Source of the DNA: Kuafuiihalomonas phototrophica
GTDB taxonomy: Bacteria; Myxococcota; Kuafuiibacteriia; Kuafuiibacteriales; Kuafuiibacteriaceae
Reading direction: 5' to 3'
Assembly: GCA_031800475.1 (NCBI GenBank)
Contig: DAPKRQ010000349.1
Location: 1 to 45,106 of the forward strand
Length of the DNA stretch: 45,106 nt
Part shown: in pieces, positions 16,366 through 24,819 of the stretch
How positions within the stretch are numbered: position 1 is the first letter of the stretch
Layout: each line of letters opens with the position of its first letter
Position numbers and translations under genes: made by a program
Notes under the pieces: model-generated
Seen by the model: the letters and a program-made list of their open reading frames with translations, nothing else
What the model was told of the DNA's origin: nothing
Databases searched by the model: none

Positions 16366-17181
16366 ATGTCCGAAACCATCGAGTTGCCCACTTCGCTGGT
16401 CCCCCGCGCCGTCCGCATCGAAGAGATCGGCAACCACGACGCCCTCGTTCGCGACGACGACCGGGTGGCTGAGATCCGAGAGCGCATCCAAGGGGGAGAC
16501 GTTTACATCGCACGTCGCGTCGTTTCACGGGAACGTCTCGAGCCCATTCGCGACTACCTCCGACGGGTCGGCCGCAATTCGCTTCCGAATTATCATCCGA
16601 TACGAAGAGGCGCGCCCAATTCCCATCGGATGAATCGATGGGACCCCCGTTCGTACGTGGGCGGATGCTTCCATCAATTCTCATTCTTCCCTTGGAATCA
16701 GGACCCGTTCGACCTCTTCGAACTCTTCCGTTCGGTATACCAAGTGAAGAACCGCCTCAGCGCCTTGGACGGCTCCCGGTTTCTCGGCACCGAGCCGGAC
16801 GCCGGATGCACGGCCCGCCTGTCCTTCCAGGTCTATCCGCGGGGCGGCGGCGCCCTCAAGCTGCACGCCGATCCGGTGGACCACCATCAGCTGGTGGTGC
16901 CTTCCCTCGCCCTTTCGAGACGGGGCGAAGACTTCGAGACGGGGGGTGTGTACATCGAACCCGAGCCCGGTCGACCGGTGGACCTGGAGGGAGAGCTCGA
17001 CTGGGGTGACGTGGTTTACTTCAACGCTCGACAGGCCCACGCGGTCGCTCCGGTCGACCCGGATCAACCCATGGACTGGCTTTCGTTTTCGGGCCGGTGG
17101 GCGCTGGTCCTGGCGGTCAACAAGCTCGAGAGCAATCAGGAGATCGCGAACTCCAAAGAATTCCCTTCGAAAGAAGGCTGA
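16366..17181 (+). CDS. Fe(II)/2-oxoglutarate-dependent oxygenase-like protein, copy 2
   Basis: Protein of 271 residues. The jelly-roll oxygenase signature reads FQVYPRGGGALKLHADP with H167-x-D169, then EDFETGGVYIE, GDVVYFNARQAHAV with distal H225, and SGRW with R244 as candidate 2-oxoglutarate-binding Arg. It aligns with copy 1 at 12116-12931: the same total length, the same position of the first His, and the shared YP-x-GGG and ETGG blocks. The rest of the sequence is well diverged, so different substrates are likely. It follows the cytosolic hydrolase by 42 bases in the same direction. It probably hydroxylates a precursor or a group on the product of this gene block (inference). Confidence 0.78.
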   Translation: MSETIELPTSLVPRAVRIEEIGNHDALVRDDDRVAEIRERIQGGDVYIARRVVSRERLEPIRDYLRRVGRNSLPNYHPIRRGAPNSHRMNRWDPRSYVGGCFHQFSFFPWNQDPFDLFELFRSVYQVKNRLSALDGSRFLGTEPDAGCTARLSFQVYPRGGGALKLHADPVDHHQLVVPSLALSRRGEDFETGGVYIEPEPGRPVDLEGELDWGDVVYFNARQAHAVAPVDPDQPMDWLSFSGRWALVLAVNKLESNQEIANSKEFPSKEG

Positions 17182-17236
17182 GCCTTAGCTCGAGCCGCGG
17201 TGGTTGGCGGCAGCGTGCTCGGGGCCGAACCCGCGC

Positions 17237-19489
17237 TCAGTACAAGAGAATGCCCAGGCCGAGACGGGCTCCGTAGGCGTCGGAACCAGCACCGGGTCGT
17301 CCCACGAGCGCCGGAAACAGGTCGAGCCCGGCCAGCAACCGGAAGCGGTCGAGCAGGCTGACGGCAGCGTAAGGCTGCACGATACCCTGGCTGCAGCGAA
17401 GCCCACGGCCCTGTTCTGCCTCGGGGCAGGGGTCGGTCCCGAAGGCATCCCGCGAGGAGAATCGGTACCCGCCGCGCACGCCCGCTGCCAGCTGGACCAA
17501 GGGACCGGTCAGGCCCGGTATCAGCACTTCGGGCCCGGCGACCACACCCAGGGCGAGACCGTCTTCGGCCGGAGTCAACCACGAAAGCCAGCCGTCGGTC
17601 TGCAGCGCCGCTGTGAGCCGAAGCCAGCTGCGCCACCGGGGGATGGCCGCCGCCAGCACCCCCGCTTCCAACGAGCCGCCCACCAACAGTTGCACCGCCC
17701 AGGGCGGAGACTGGTAGGCCAACTGGTTGGCCAGAACCCGCCCCGCCGAATCGACGACCCGTTGGCTCAGCGCATCGGGTTGGGCCCGAGCAAACCGGCG
17801 AAAGGCCGCGTTCAGCTCTTCGCGCAAGACCTGGGCCGCCTGGTCCGCCTGATCCGCGGACAGGCCCAGGTCGCGAAAGGCGAAGCGGTAGGCAGCGAGC
17901 CGCTCGATGGCCTGGTCGAAGTCCGAGGCCCCGTCTGGGGCGGGTGCGAGGGCCTCGAAGGGGGCATCCAAGGTCCAGGGCCGGAGACCGTCTTCGGCTG
18001 CGAGCCGGCACATCGGATGGGCCACCAGCAGTTCCTCGCTCGGATCCGGCTCGGATCGGCAGCGGTTCCACAGGCGGTCGATGGAGGTCTGAAGCAGGAC
18101 CCGGAAGTTGCGGTCGACCCGCTCGCACCAGCGGCGGTCCGCGGCATAGCCCGGCTCGAGCCAGGACTGCAGGCACAGCACCCCAGCCCACGCCCCCTCG
18201 AGCCCCGGCGGCGGCGCCCCGTCGGCGCCGGCCGGCACCGCCATCCCGTTTCGCCGCAGGAAGCGCAGACCGTCGAGCATGCCCAGGGCGTGGTCGAAAC
18301 GGCGAAACGAGCTTTCGAAAAAACCCATGAACCAAAACAGGGGGTCTCCGGCGGCCGGCTCGAAGCGGTAGCCGGGCCGAACCGCCGCCGGCGCCACGTT
18401 CTGCTCCTCGACCAGGGTGTACAGCTCCTTCGACCGAGCCGCGGTGACGAAACTGTCGAACAAGGTGCCCACCAGGGTCAGAACGTCGCTTCTCTGCAGA
18501 TCGCCCCTCTGAGGCGTGGCCACCGGGTACACGGTCAGGCTCGGATCCAGCAGGACGTAGGCCAGGTCCTGGGGCCGGGGCCGCGGATCGGTCCAGGCCG
18601 ACGTCGCCGGGTCCCGCCAGGTCAGGGCCCCTTCGGAATCCCGCCGAAGCCCCATGTCCGCCAGCTCGAAGGCATGCCGGATCGGGCTGTTGTCGAGCAC
18701 CCCGCCGTCCACGAACTGCGCCACCTGCTCGGGCTCCGGGCAGTCCCGCCCCCAGGTCGGCTCATAGCGGTCGGGCGGAGGCGGTTGGGTCAGGCACAGG
18801 CCCAGCCACTGGGGCGCAAAAGCCACCGGAAAGGCCATCGAAGCGAACAGCAGTCCCCGGACCCGCTCGAAGTTTCGCCGGGCTACGTCCGGACCCTCTC
18901 CTCGCTCCAATGGAAGCATCGGCTTGGGCACGTCGCTGTACGGGTCCACGTAGTTTTCGAAGCGAACCGGACGTCCCGGCCCCTGGCCCCGCACCCGAAA
19001 ACCGAATTTCTCCTCCTGCCGGGGAATGCGCAGACCCGACGCGAATTCAGTCCGGTACACCCGCAGTCGGGTGGTGCTGACCCCGACCACGAAATCGCAG
19101 TCCGCGGGCAGCCCCTCCTCGAGTCGCCTCCAGATCCGGTCGGTGGCCCGGACGAGCACCCGGCGCGACAGCAGTCCGTCGGAACGAACGCCGTCCGGAT
19201 CCACCAGGGCGCCGAAGCCCACCGGGAGCCATACCTTCCATCCCAGACTGGCTCGTGGGTCGGGCTGCCGGTCTTCGCACCGCATCATCCCAGCCAGCAA
19301 GCTGTTGGCCGCACCCGCCGAGGCCCCCACCCACAACGGCGCCGGCCGGGCCTCCAACTTGGAGGACTCCACCAGCAGATAGAGGAAGCCGGCTTGATAG
19401 GAGCCTAGGGATACCCCGCCGCTCGACACCACGGCCACCGGCGACGGACTGCCCGCCAGGGCGGCAGCACCGATCAGAATCGGCAGCAT
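17237..19489 (-). CDS. Secreted patatin-like phospholipase with barrel-like C-terminus
   Basis: Protein of 750 residues, ATG at 19489. A short signal peptide (about 1-15) precedes the patatin domain. The oxyanion-hole loop SSGGVSLGSYQAG is at 22-34, nucleophile S57 in GASAG, and the catalytic Asp261 in VDGGVLDNSP, so the Ser-Asp dyad is complete. The middle (about 290-520) looks helical. The last 170 residues alternate polar and hydrophobic residues in beta-strand fashion and end in an aromatic residue (LGLGILLY), as outer-membrane barrels do. The layout recalls PlpD-type Vd autotransporters, but I see no clear POTRA domain. It probably hydrolyses phospholipids in the periplasm, the outer membrane or outside the cell. 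It runs divergent from the B12-sensor operon. Confidence 0.85.
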   Translation of the reverse strand: MLPILIGAAALAGSPSPVAVVSSGGVSLGSYQAGFLYLLVESSKLEARPAPLWVGASAGAANSLLAGMMRCEDRQPDPRASLGWKVWLPVGFGALVDPDGVRSDGLLSRRVLVRATDRIWRRLEEGLPADCDFVVGVSTTRLRVYRTEFASGLRIPRQEEKFGFRVRGQGPGRPVRFENYVDPYSDVPKPMLPLERGEGPDVARRNFERVRGLLFASMAFPVAFAPQWLGLCLTQPPPPDRYEPTWGRDCPEPEQVAQFVDGGVLDNSPIRHAFELADMGLRRDSEGALTWRDPATSAWTDPRPRPQDLAYVLLDPSLTVYPVATPQRGDLQRSDVLTLVGTLFDSFVTAARSKELYTLVEEQNVAPAAVRPGYRFEPAAGDPLFWFMGFFESSFRRFDHALGMLDGLRFLRRNGMAVPAGADGAPPPGLEGAWAGVLCLQSWLEPGYAADRRWCERVDRNFRVLLQTSIDRLWNRCRSEPDPSEELLVAHPMCRLAAEDGLRPWTLDAPFEALAPAPDGASDFDQAIERLAAYRFAFRDLGLSADQADQAAQVLREELNAAFRRFARAQPDALSQRVVDSAGRVLANQLAYQSPPWAVQLLVGGSLEAGVLAAAIPRWRSWLRLTAALQTDGWLSWLTPAEDGLALGVVAGPEVLIPGLTGPLVQLAAGVRGGYRFSSRDAFGTDPCPEAEQGRGLRCSQGIVQPYAAVSLLDRFRLLAGLDLFPALVGRPGAGSDAYGARLGLGILLY

Positions 19490-19578
19490 CGGTCCCCGCC
19501 GCCGGTCGGAACCTCAAAAAACACATCGCCGGCCGGAGAGCGTTTGAGGACCGGCCCACGAAGTGGTTTCGTGCGCCG

Positions 19579-20232
19579 GTGGACGTGGAAACTCTCCGCG
19601 ACGCGTTCTTGGACGCGCAGCTGTCCGGAGACCGGCGGCAGAGCATTCGCGTGATGGACGAGGGCCTGGGTTGTGGGATCAGCGTCAAAGACCTCCACCT
19701 TGGCGTGATCCAGGATGCCCAGTACCAGGTCGGGCGCCTTTGGGAACGAAACGAGATCACCGTGGCCCGCGAGCACGTGGCCTCCGCCATCGCCCAGCTC
19801 GCTCTGGCCCACCTGTATCCCCACCTGCCCCGAAACGCGGCCAACGGTTGGCGCGTCCTGTTGGCCTGTCCGACGGGTGAGCAACACGAGCTCCCGGCCC
19901 GGCTGGCGAGCGACTTCATGGAGATGGCCGGCTTCGACGTGGCCTTCACGGGAGCCGACACCCCCGAATCGGCGGTCTTGGAGGGCCTGCGCGAGACCGA
20001 CGCCCACGTCCTCGCCTTGTCGATCACCGTGACCCACCACTGGCCCGCCTTGGAGCGAACGGTGCACGGCGTCAAGGCGGCGCTTCCCGCCGTGCGGCTC
20101 GTGGTGGGGGGCCGCGCGGTGCGGGAGCGCGAACAGTCCCTGGCGGAGCTCGGGGTCTTGTGCAGCGCGGAGCGCGCCGACGTGCTGGTTGAGCGTCTGG
20201 TGGCGGAGCTCGGCGAGGGAGGCCGGTCATGA
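19579..20232 (+). CDS. Free-standing cobalamin-binding sensor protein (CarH/AerR-like domain)
   Basis: Protein of 217 residues made only of a B12-binding_2 four-helix cap (1-85) and a B12-binding Rossmann domain (90-215). The cap carries W55-x9-E65-H66, the Wx9EH signature of the CarH/LitR/AerR light-sensing cobalamin domains. The Rossmann part has GEQHELPARL with H103 as lower cobalt ligand, close to the ExHxxG of Thermus CarH. The residue after the Trp, where CarH is thought to have a His that ligates cobalt after illumination, is Glu56. No DNA-binding domain is present. The stop overlaps the ATG of the hybrid kinase (ATGA), so it is probably the kinase's light- or B12-sensing partner (inference). 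Start chosen at GTG 19579; GTG 19585 is possible. Confidence 0.82.
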   Translation: MDVETLRDAFLDAQLSGDRRQSIRVMDEGLGCGISVKDLHLGVIQDAQYQVGRLWERNEITVAREHVASAIAQLALAHLYPHLPRNAANGWRVLLACPTGEQHELPARLASDFMEMAGFDVAFTGADTPESAVLEGLRETDAHVLALSITVTHHWPALERTVHGVKAALPAVRLVVGGRAVREREQSLAELGVLCSAERADVLVERLVAELGEGGRS

Positions 20233-22292
20233 CCCTAGACGTGCCGGCGCGGGTGCAACAGCTTCGGTCCGAGTTCGTTTTGGCCCTGGACGGCCAGGGC
20301 GCCGTGGTTCAGGCGGACCCGGTCGGGCGCCGGCTGGGCCTCGAGCCCGGCGTTCGCGTGCCAGATCGGCTCGACGCCGGAAGCCGGCTCAAGTGGGACG
20401 ACTTCTTTGCCCGGGCCCGGAAGGGCTCGACCCCCGGCTGGGAGCTTTGCGTCGAAGCCCCGGAAGGGGCGGTGCTCGTCCGGGTCGGAGGGGCCCCGGA
20501 AGACGACGGACGGGTGTGGCTGGTGGGCAGTCTGGTGCCCCAGGAGTTCGAAGCGGTCATGGGCCAGGTTCGGCAGGCCATGGCCGAGATCGCCGACATG
20601 CACCGGACCGCCGCCCAGCAGCAGCGGGCGCTGAGCGCGCGGAACCAGGAGCTGGCGGAATTGAACCGCCAGCTCGAAGACTCCTCCCGGGGCATGCGCG
20701 TCCTGCACCACGAAGTCGAAGAAAAATCGGACTCGCTTCGCCGCATGTCCGAGGTGAAGTCTCGGCTGGTCAGCAACGTCAGCCACGAGTTCCGCACCCC
20801 CCTCAACTCGATCCTGGGCCTGACGCGCATGCTCCTGTCTCGGGTGGACGGCGACCTGAACGACGAGCAGGAAAAGCAGCTGCAGTACATTCGACGGTCG
20901 GCCGAGAGCCTGACCGAGCTCGTGAACGACGTGCTCGACCTGTCGAAGCTCGAAGCGGGCAAGGTGGCCCTTCGGACCGGGAGCTTCCCCGTGGCCGAGC
21001 TCTTCAGTGCCTTGCGGGGCATCTTCAAGCCCCTGGTGCCCGAGTCTGGGGTGGAGCTCGTGTTCGAGGACCCGCCACCGGAGCTGCCCGAGCTCGACAC
21101 CGACGAAAACAAGATCTCCCAGGTCCTGAAGAACCTGGTCTCCAACGCCCTCAAGTTCACCGAAGCGGGCTCGGTCCGGGTGCGGGTCCGGCCCGGGTCC
21201 CAGCCGGATCGGGTGATCTTCGAAGTTCAGGACACCGGCATCGGCATCGCCCCGGAGGACCAGGAACGGATTTTCGAGGAGTTCAGCCAGGTCGAACACC
21301 CGATCCAGCGCAAGGTGAAGGGGAGCGGACTGGGCCTGTCATTGTGCCGCCGTCTGGCGACCATCCTCGGCGGAGAGCTGTCGGTCGAAAGCGAGCCCGA
21401 GCAGGGCAGCACCTTTCGGATGGAGATCCCCCGGGTCCATCCGGAGGTGCAGGAGATGGACCGGCTGGACCAGGAAGCCACGCAGCTCGACCCCAGCCGA
21501 TCGCCGGTCCTGGTGGTCGAAGACGACCGGCAGACCCTGTTTTTGTACGAGCGCTACCTGCGGGGTTCGGGCTTTCAGGTCATCCCCGCCCGGTCCCTGG
21601 AGGAGGGGCGGCGAAAGATCGAAACCCTGCGACCGGCCGCGGTGGTCCTGGACATCATGCTCGACGGCGAGTCGTCCTGGGGTTTTTTGCGGGAGCTAAA
21701 AGACAAGGCCGCAACCCGGGACATCCCGGTGCTGGTGGTGACCGTCACGAACCGGGAGCACAAGGCCCGGGCCCTGGGCGCCGACGAGTTCTGCGTGAAG
21801 CCGATGGAGCGGGAGTGGCTGATCCGGCGGCTGGAAAACCTGGGTCGATACCGGGGGGTCATCGAGCGGGTCCTGGTCATCGACGACGACGAGGTCTCCC
21901 GGTACCTGGTCCGGAAGATGCTTGCCGATACCAGTTATCAGGTCATCGAGGCCGAAGACGTGCACGACGGGGTGCGCAAAGCCCAGACCGAGCGCCCCCA
22001 CGTCATCTTCTTGGACTTCGTCCTTCCCACGGGCACGGCGTTCGACGTGCTGGATGCCCTGAAGATCGATCCCCGGACCCGAAACATCCCGGTGGTGATT
22101 CAAACCTCGAAACAGCTCACCGAGGAAGAGGTGCAGACCTTGTCTAGGGAGAGCACTTCGGTGATCTCGAAACAAAGCCTGAGCCGCGAGGTGGCCATCG
22201 CCCGGATCCGGGAAGCCCTCCTGCAGGGAGGCCTCGGACACGGGATCGAGGGATCCGGGGTCGAGGGGCGCGGCCGGGCGGAGGGCGCGTAG
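20229..22292 (+). CDS. Hybrid histidine kinase with two receiver domains
   Basis: Cytoplasmic protein of 687 residues without membrane helices. Order: a degenerate PAS-like region (10-105), coiled coil (115-175), HisKA with phospho-acceptor H186 (SHEFRTPLN), HATPase with N-box NLVSNALKF and DTGIGI, and GSGLGL (280-400). Receiver 1 (427-540) has D475, and receiver 2 (547-665) has D596. It is translationally coupled to the cobalamin-binding protein by an ATGA overlap. As it has no other clear sensor domain, that protein is the best candidate for its input. No DNA-binding output is present, so phosphate must pass on, perhaps to the second hybrid kinase 15 bases downstream or a distant regulator. 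Confidence 0.9.
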   Translation: MTLDVPARVQQLRSEFVLALDGQGAVVQADPVGRRLGLEPGVRVPDRLDAGSRLKWDDFFARARKGSTPGWELCVEAPEGAVLVRVGGAPEDDGRVWLVGSLVPQEFEAVMGQVRQAMAEIADMHRTAAQQQRALSARNQELAELNRQLEDSSRGMRVLHHEVEEKSDSLRRMSEVKSRLVSNVSHEFRTPLNSILGLTRMLLSRVDGDLNDEQEKQLQYIRRSAESLTELVNDVLDLSKLEAGKVALRTGSFPVAELFSALRGIFKPLVPESGVELVFEDPPPELPELDTDENKISQVLKNLVSNALKFTEAGSVRVRVRPGSQPDRVIFEVQDTGIGIAPEDQERIFEEFSQVEHPIQRKVKGSGLGLSLCRRLATILGGELSVESEPEQGSTFRMEIPRVHPEVQEMDRLDQEATQLDPSRSPVLVVEDDRQTLFLYERYLRGSGFQVIPARSLEEGRRKIETLRPAAVVLDIMLDGESSWGFLRELKDKAATRDIPVLVVTVTNREHKARALGADEFCVKPMEREWLIRRLENLGRYRGVIERVLVIDDDEVSRYLVRKMLADTSYQVIEAEDVHDGVRKAQTERPHVIFLDFVLPTGTAFDVLDALKIDPRTRNIPVVIQTSKQLTEEEVQTLSRESTSVISKQSLSREVAIARIREALLQGGLGHGIEGSGVEGRGRAEGA

Positions 22293-22307
22293 TCGGAGCA
22301 GCGAGTC

Positions 22308-24275
22308 GTGGACGAGTCGGGAGGCAAAAGCCTGCACGCCATACCGGTGGCGCCCAGGCCATTGAGCGGGGGTCCCGGTCGCCTGCTCAACGTCAACGAC
22401 GACGAGGCCACGCGCTATATGGTCTCGCGGATCCTGCGGCGGGCCGGCTACCAGGTCGAAGAGGCGGACACGGGCATTCATGCCTTGGAGCAAGCCCGCA
22501 AGCTCCCGGACCTGATCGTGCTGGACGTGCGCTTGCCGGACATCAGCGGGCTCGATGTCTGCCGCACCCTGAAGTCCGACCCCCTGACCGCGCGCATCCC
22601 GATTCTTCAGACTTCGGCCACCTTCATCAGCGCCGAGCGAAAGGCCGAGGGCCTCGAGTCCGGGGCGGACGGCTACCTGGTGCAGCCGATCGAGCCCCCG
22701 GAGCTGATCGCCACCGTCCGTGCCCTGCTGCGGGCTCGCCAGGCCGAAGACGCCCTCCGCCGGTCGGCCCTGGACTGGCAACGCACCTTCGAAGCCCTGG
22801 GGGACGGGGTGGCGTTGGTCTCACCCGGGGGCGAGGTCGACCGGGTCAACCCGGCGATGCGCACCTTGCTGGGCGAGCCCTTCAACACGGCTGCTTGCAC
22901 CCGCCGCCTGGACAGCCTTCTGCCCGAGGGCCTGTCGGCGGTCTTGACCCGGGCCGCCGAAGCCGAAGACCGGGCGACCTTCGAGATCGAGCACGACAGC
23001 CGGACGTTCCGGGTCGTGGTCGATCCGGTACGGACCAACACTGGAACCCCAGAGCGCTTCATCTTGGTGGCCTCGGACGTGACCGGGCAGAAGGCGCTGG
23101 AGCAGCAGCACCTGCGACGGGCCGACGAGCTGGCCGAGGACGCGCGCCGCAAAGACGAGTTTCTGGCCATGCTGGCCCACGAACTCCGAAATCCACTTCA
23201 CGCCATCTCCACCGCCAATCGCCTGCAGGATCAGCTGAAAGACGGGGACCCCAACCGGACCGAGCTGCGAGATGCGGTGGCGCGGCAAGTCCGGCACCTG
23301 GCGCGGTTGGTGGACGACCTGCTCGACGTGTCGCGGGTCACCCGAGGTAAGATCGAACTGAACCGAACCTGCATGAACTTGGTGGACTGCGTACAAAACG
23401 GCATCGACATGGTGGCCGGTCAGGCCGAGCACCGCCGGCAGTCCATTCAGTGGGTGCGTCCTACCCAGCCCATGCCGGTCTCGGTCGACGGGCTCCGCCT
23501 CGAGCAAGCATTGGTCAATGTTTTTTCCAACGCGATCAAGTACTCGCCAGAGGGCGAACGGATCGAGATTGGCATCGAAGCTCGCACCGAAAACGGGGAG
23601 ATCGTCGCATACACGGTGTGGGTCCGGGATCACGGACTCGGTCTGGCACCGGACAAGCTCGAAGAGATTTTCGACCTATTCGTTCAAGTGGATCAAAGCC
23701 TAGCGCGCTCGCGAGGCGGGCTGGGTATCGGGCTCACGGTGGCGCGCTCTCTGGTCGAGCTCCACGGGGGCCGGATCTGGGCGGAAAGCCCGGGGGAGGG
23801 TCTCGGAAGCACCTTCTTCTTGGAGTTCCCCCGAAGCCGCCAAGACCTGCCGCACGTTGGGGGCGAGACCGACGACTGGCCCGTGCCCCCGGCCGGTCGA
23901 AGCCTTCGGATCCTGATCATCGAAGACAACGAAGACGCGCTCTTTGCGCTGCGCACCTTGCTCGAGTCCATGGGGCACCGGGTGTGGGCCGAGGCCGACG
24001 GCGTGCGGGGCTTGGAGGTGGCCAGGCACGAGTCCCTGGATCTGGCCCTGATCGACATCGGGCTGCCCGGACTCGACGGCTATTCGGTGGCCCGGCGGCT
24101 CAAATTGGCCCATCCGAACGGGGACGGTCCCCGGGCGGTGGCGATTTCGGGCTACGGCCAGATGAAAGACCAGGAGCGCGCGTCGGAAGCCGGCTTTTCG
24201 GGCTACCTGGTCAAGCCGGTGCAGCCCCGGGATCTCCTGACGGTCTTGGCCTCGGTGGACCCGGCCGAAGAGTGA
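22308..24275 (+). CDS. Hybrid histidine kinase, REC-PAS-HisKA-HATPase-REC
   Basis: Protein of 655 residues, GTG start with a GGAG box about 10 bases upstream. Order: receiver 1 (25-140) with D73, PAS-like domain (155-265), HisKA with H291 (AHELRNPLH), HATPase (395-510) with NVFSNAIKYS, DHGLGL and GLGIGLTVA, and a C-terminal receiver (533-650) with D583. There is no membrane segment. A kinase that begins with a receiver is suited to take phosphate from an upstream kinase, so it may act after the coupled kinase at 20229-22292 in a relay starting from the cobalamin-binding protein. This order is inference from layout. No output domain is visible and no separate response regulator follows; the next gene is panD. 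Confidence 0.9.
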   Translation: MDESGGKSLHAIPVAPRPLSGGPGRLLNVNDDEATRYMVSRILRRAGYQVEEADTGIHALEQARKLPDLIVLDVRLPDISGLDVCRTLKSDPLTARIPILQTSATFISAERKAEGLESGADGYLVQPIEPPELIATVRALLRARQAEDALRRSALDWQRTFEALGDGVALVSPGGEVDRVNPAMRTLLGEPFNTAACTRRLDSLLPEGLSAVLTRAAEAEDRATFEIEHDSRTFRVVVDPVRTNTGTPERFILVASDVTGQKALEQQHLRRADELAEDARRKDEFLAMLAHELRNPLHAISTANRLQDQLKDGDPNRTELRDAVARQVRHLARLVDDLLDVSRVTRGKIELNRTCMNLVDCVQNGIDMVAGQAEHRRQSIQWVRPTQPMPVSVDGLRLEQALVNVFSNAIKYSPEGERIEIGIEARTENGEIVAYTVWVRDHGLGLAPDKLEEIFDLFVQVDQSLARSRGGLGIGLTVARSLVELHGGRIWAESPGEGLGSTFFLEFPRSRQDLPHVGGETDDWPVPPAGRSLRILIIEDNEDALFALRTLLESMGHRVWAEADGVRGLEVARHESLDLALIDIGLPGLDGYSVARRLKLAHPNGDGPRAVAISGYGQMKDQERASEAGFSGYLVKPVQPRDLLTVLASVDPAEE

Positions 24276-24335
24276 CGCCGGCCGCGGCCCGGAATCGGCT
24301 TTGCGAAAGTGGGCGGGGCCGGTAGTGCGTGCGCC

Positions 24336-24728
24336 ATGCTGCGCCCCAGCATTCACAGCAAGATCCACATGGCCTCGGTGACCGGTGCGCACCCGGACTA
24401 CATGGGATCGATCACCATCGACCGCGACCTGCTGGACCGGGTGGGCATGCGGGTGAACGACTGGGTGCTGGTGGCCAATTGCCGCAATGGCGCCCGCTTC
24501 GAGACCTACGTGTTCGAAGCGGAGCGGGGCAGTCGGCGGATCGAGCTGAACGGAGCCGCGGCCCACTTGGTGGAGGTCGGCGACCGGGTGATCATCTTGC
24601 ACCGGGCCCTGATGAGCGAATCGGAGTACGCTGCCTTCCACCCGAAGGTCGCCCTGATGAACCCGGACAACACGGTGCAGGAAGTGGTGCGGTACGGCCC
24701 TTCGGCCCCCCAGCCCGGGATGACCTAG
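24336..24728 (+). CDS. panD: Aspartate 1-decarboxylase PanD
   Basis: Protein of 130 residues, close to the usual 115-140. PanD is made as a proenzyme that cuts itself before a Ser to form a pyruvoyl cofactor and then converts aspartate to beta-alanine for pantothenate and CoA. The cleavage site is present as MGSI (the family form is xGS), together with the Lys in SKIH that matches the catalytic Lys of the N-terminal chain, NGARFETY, and AERGSRRIELNGAAAH. I chose the ATG at 24336, which gives the family opening MLRPSIHSKIH; the frame runs 9 codons further upstream without support. It is not overlapped with the kinase gene before it, and other pantothenate genes are absent from the window. Confidence 0.95.
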   Translation: MLRPSIHSKIHMASVTGAHPDYMGSITIDRDLLDRVGMRVNDWVLVANCRNGARFETYVFEAERGSRRIELNGAAAHLVEVGDRVIILHRALMSESEYAAFHPKVALMNPDNTVQEVVRYGPSAPQPGMT

Positions 24729-24744
24729 GGTTTTCACGAAAACC
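24729..24744. terminator. Inverted repeat just after panD
   Basis: GGTTTT-CACG-AAAACC directly follows the panD stop codon and can form a 6-bp stem with a 4-base loop. It lies in the 91-base gap before the dehydrogenase operon. There is no T-run, so its role as terminator is uncertain. Confidence 0.3.
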
Positions 24745-24819
24745 GGCAACCGGCTGGGCCCGCGCGAAACATTGGACCCATCCGCTGCGCCATCGTAGGG
24801 CACCCGAACCGGAGATTCG

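Noticed and set aside
19579..20232. Methionine synthase or methyltransferase corrinoid protein as identity of the cobalamin-binding gene
   Set aside because: The lower-ligand motif lacks the DxHxxG form typical of those enzymes, the Wx9EH cap is present, and no methyltransferase gene is nearby.
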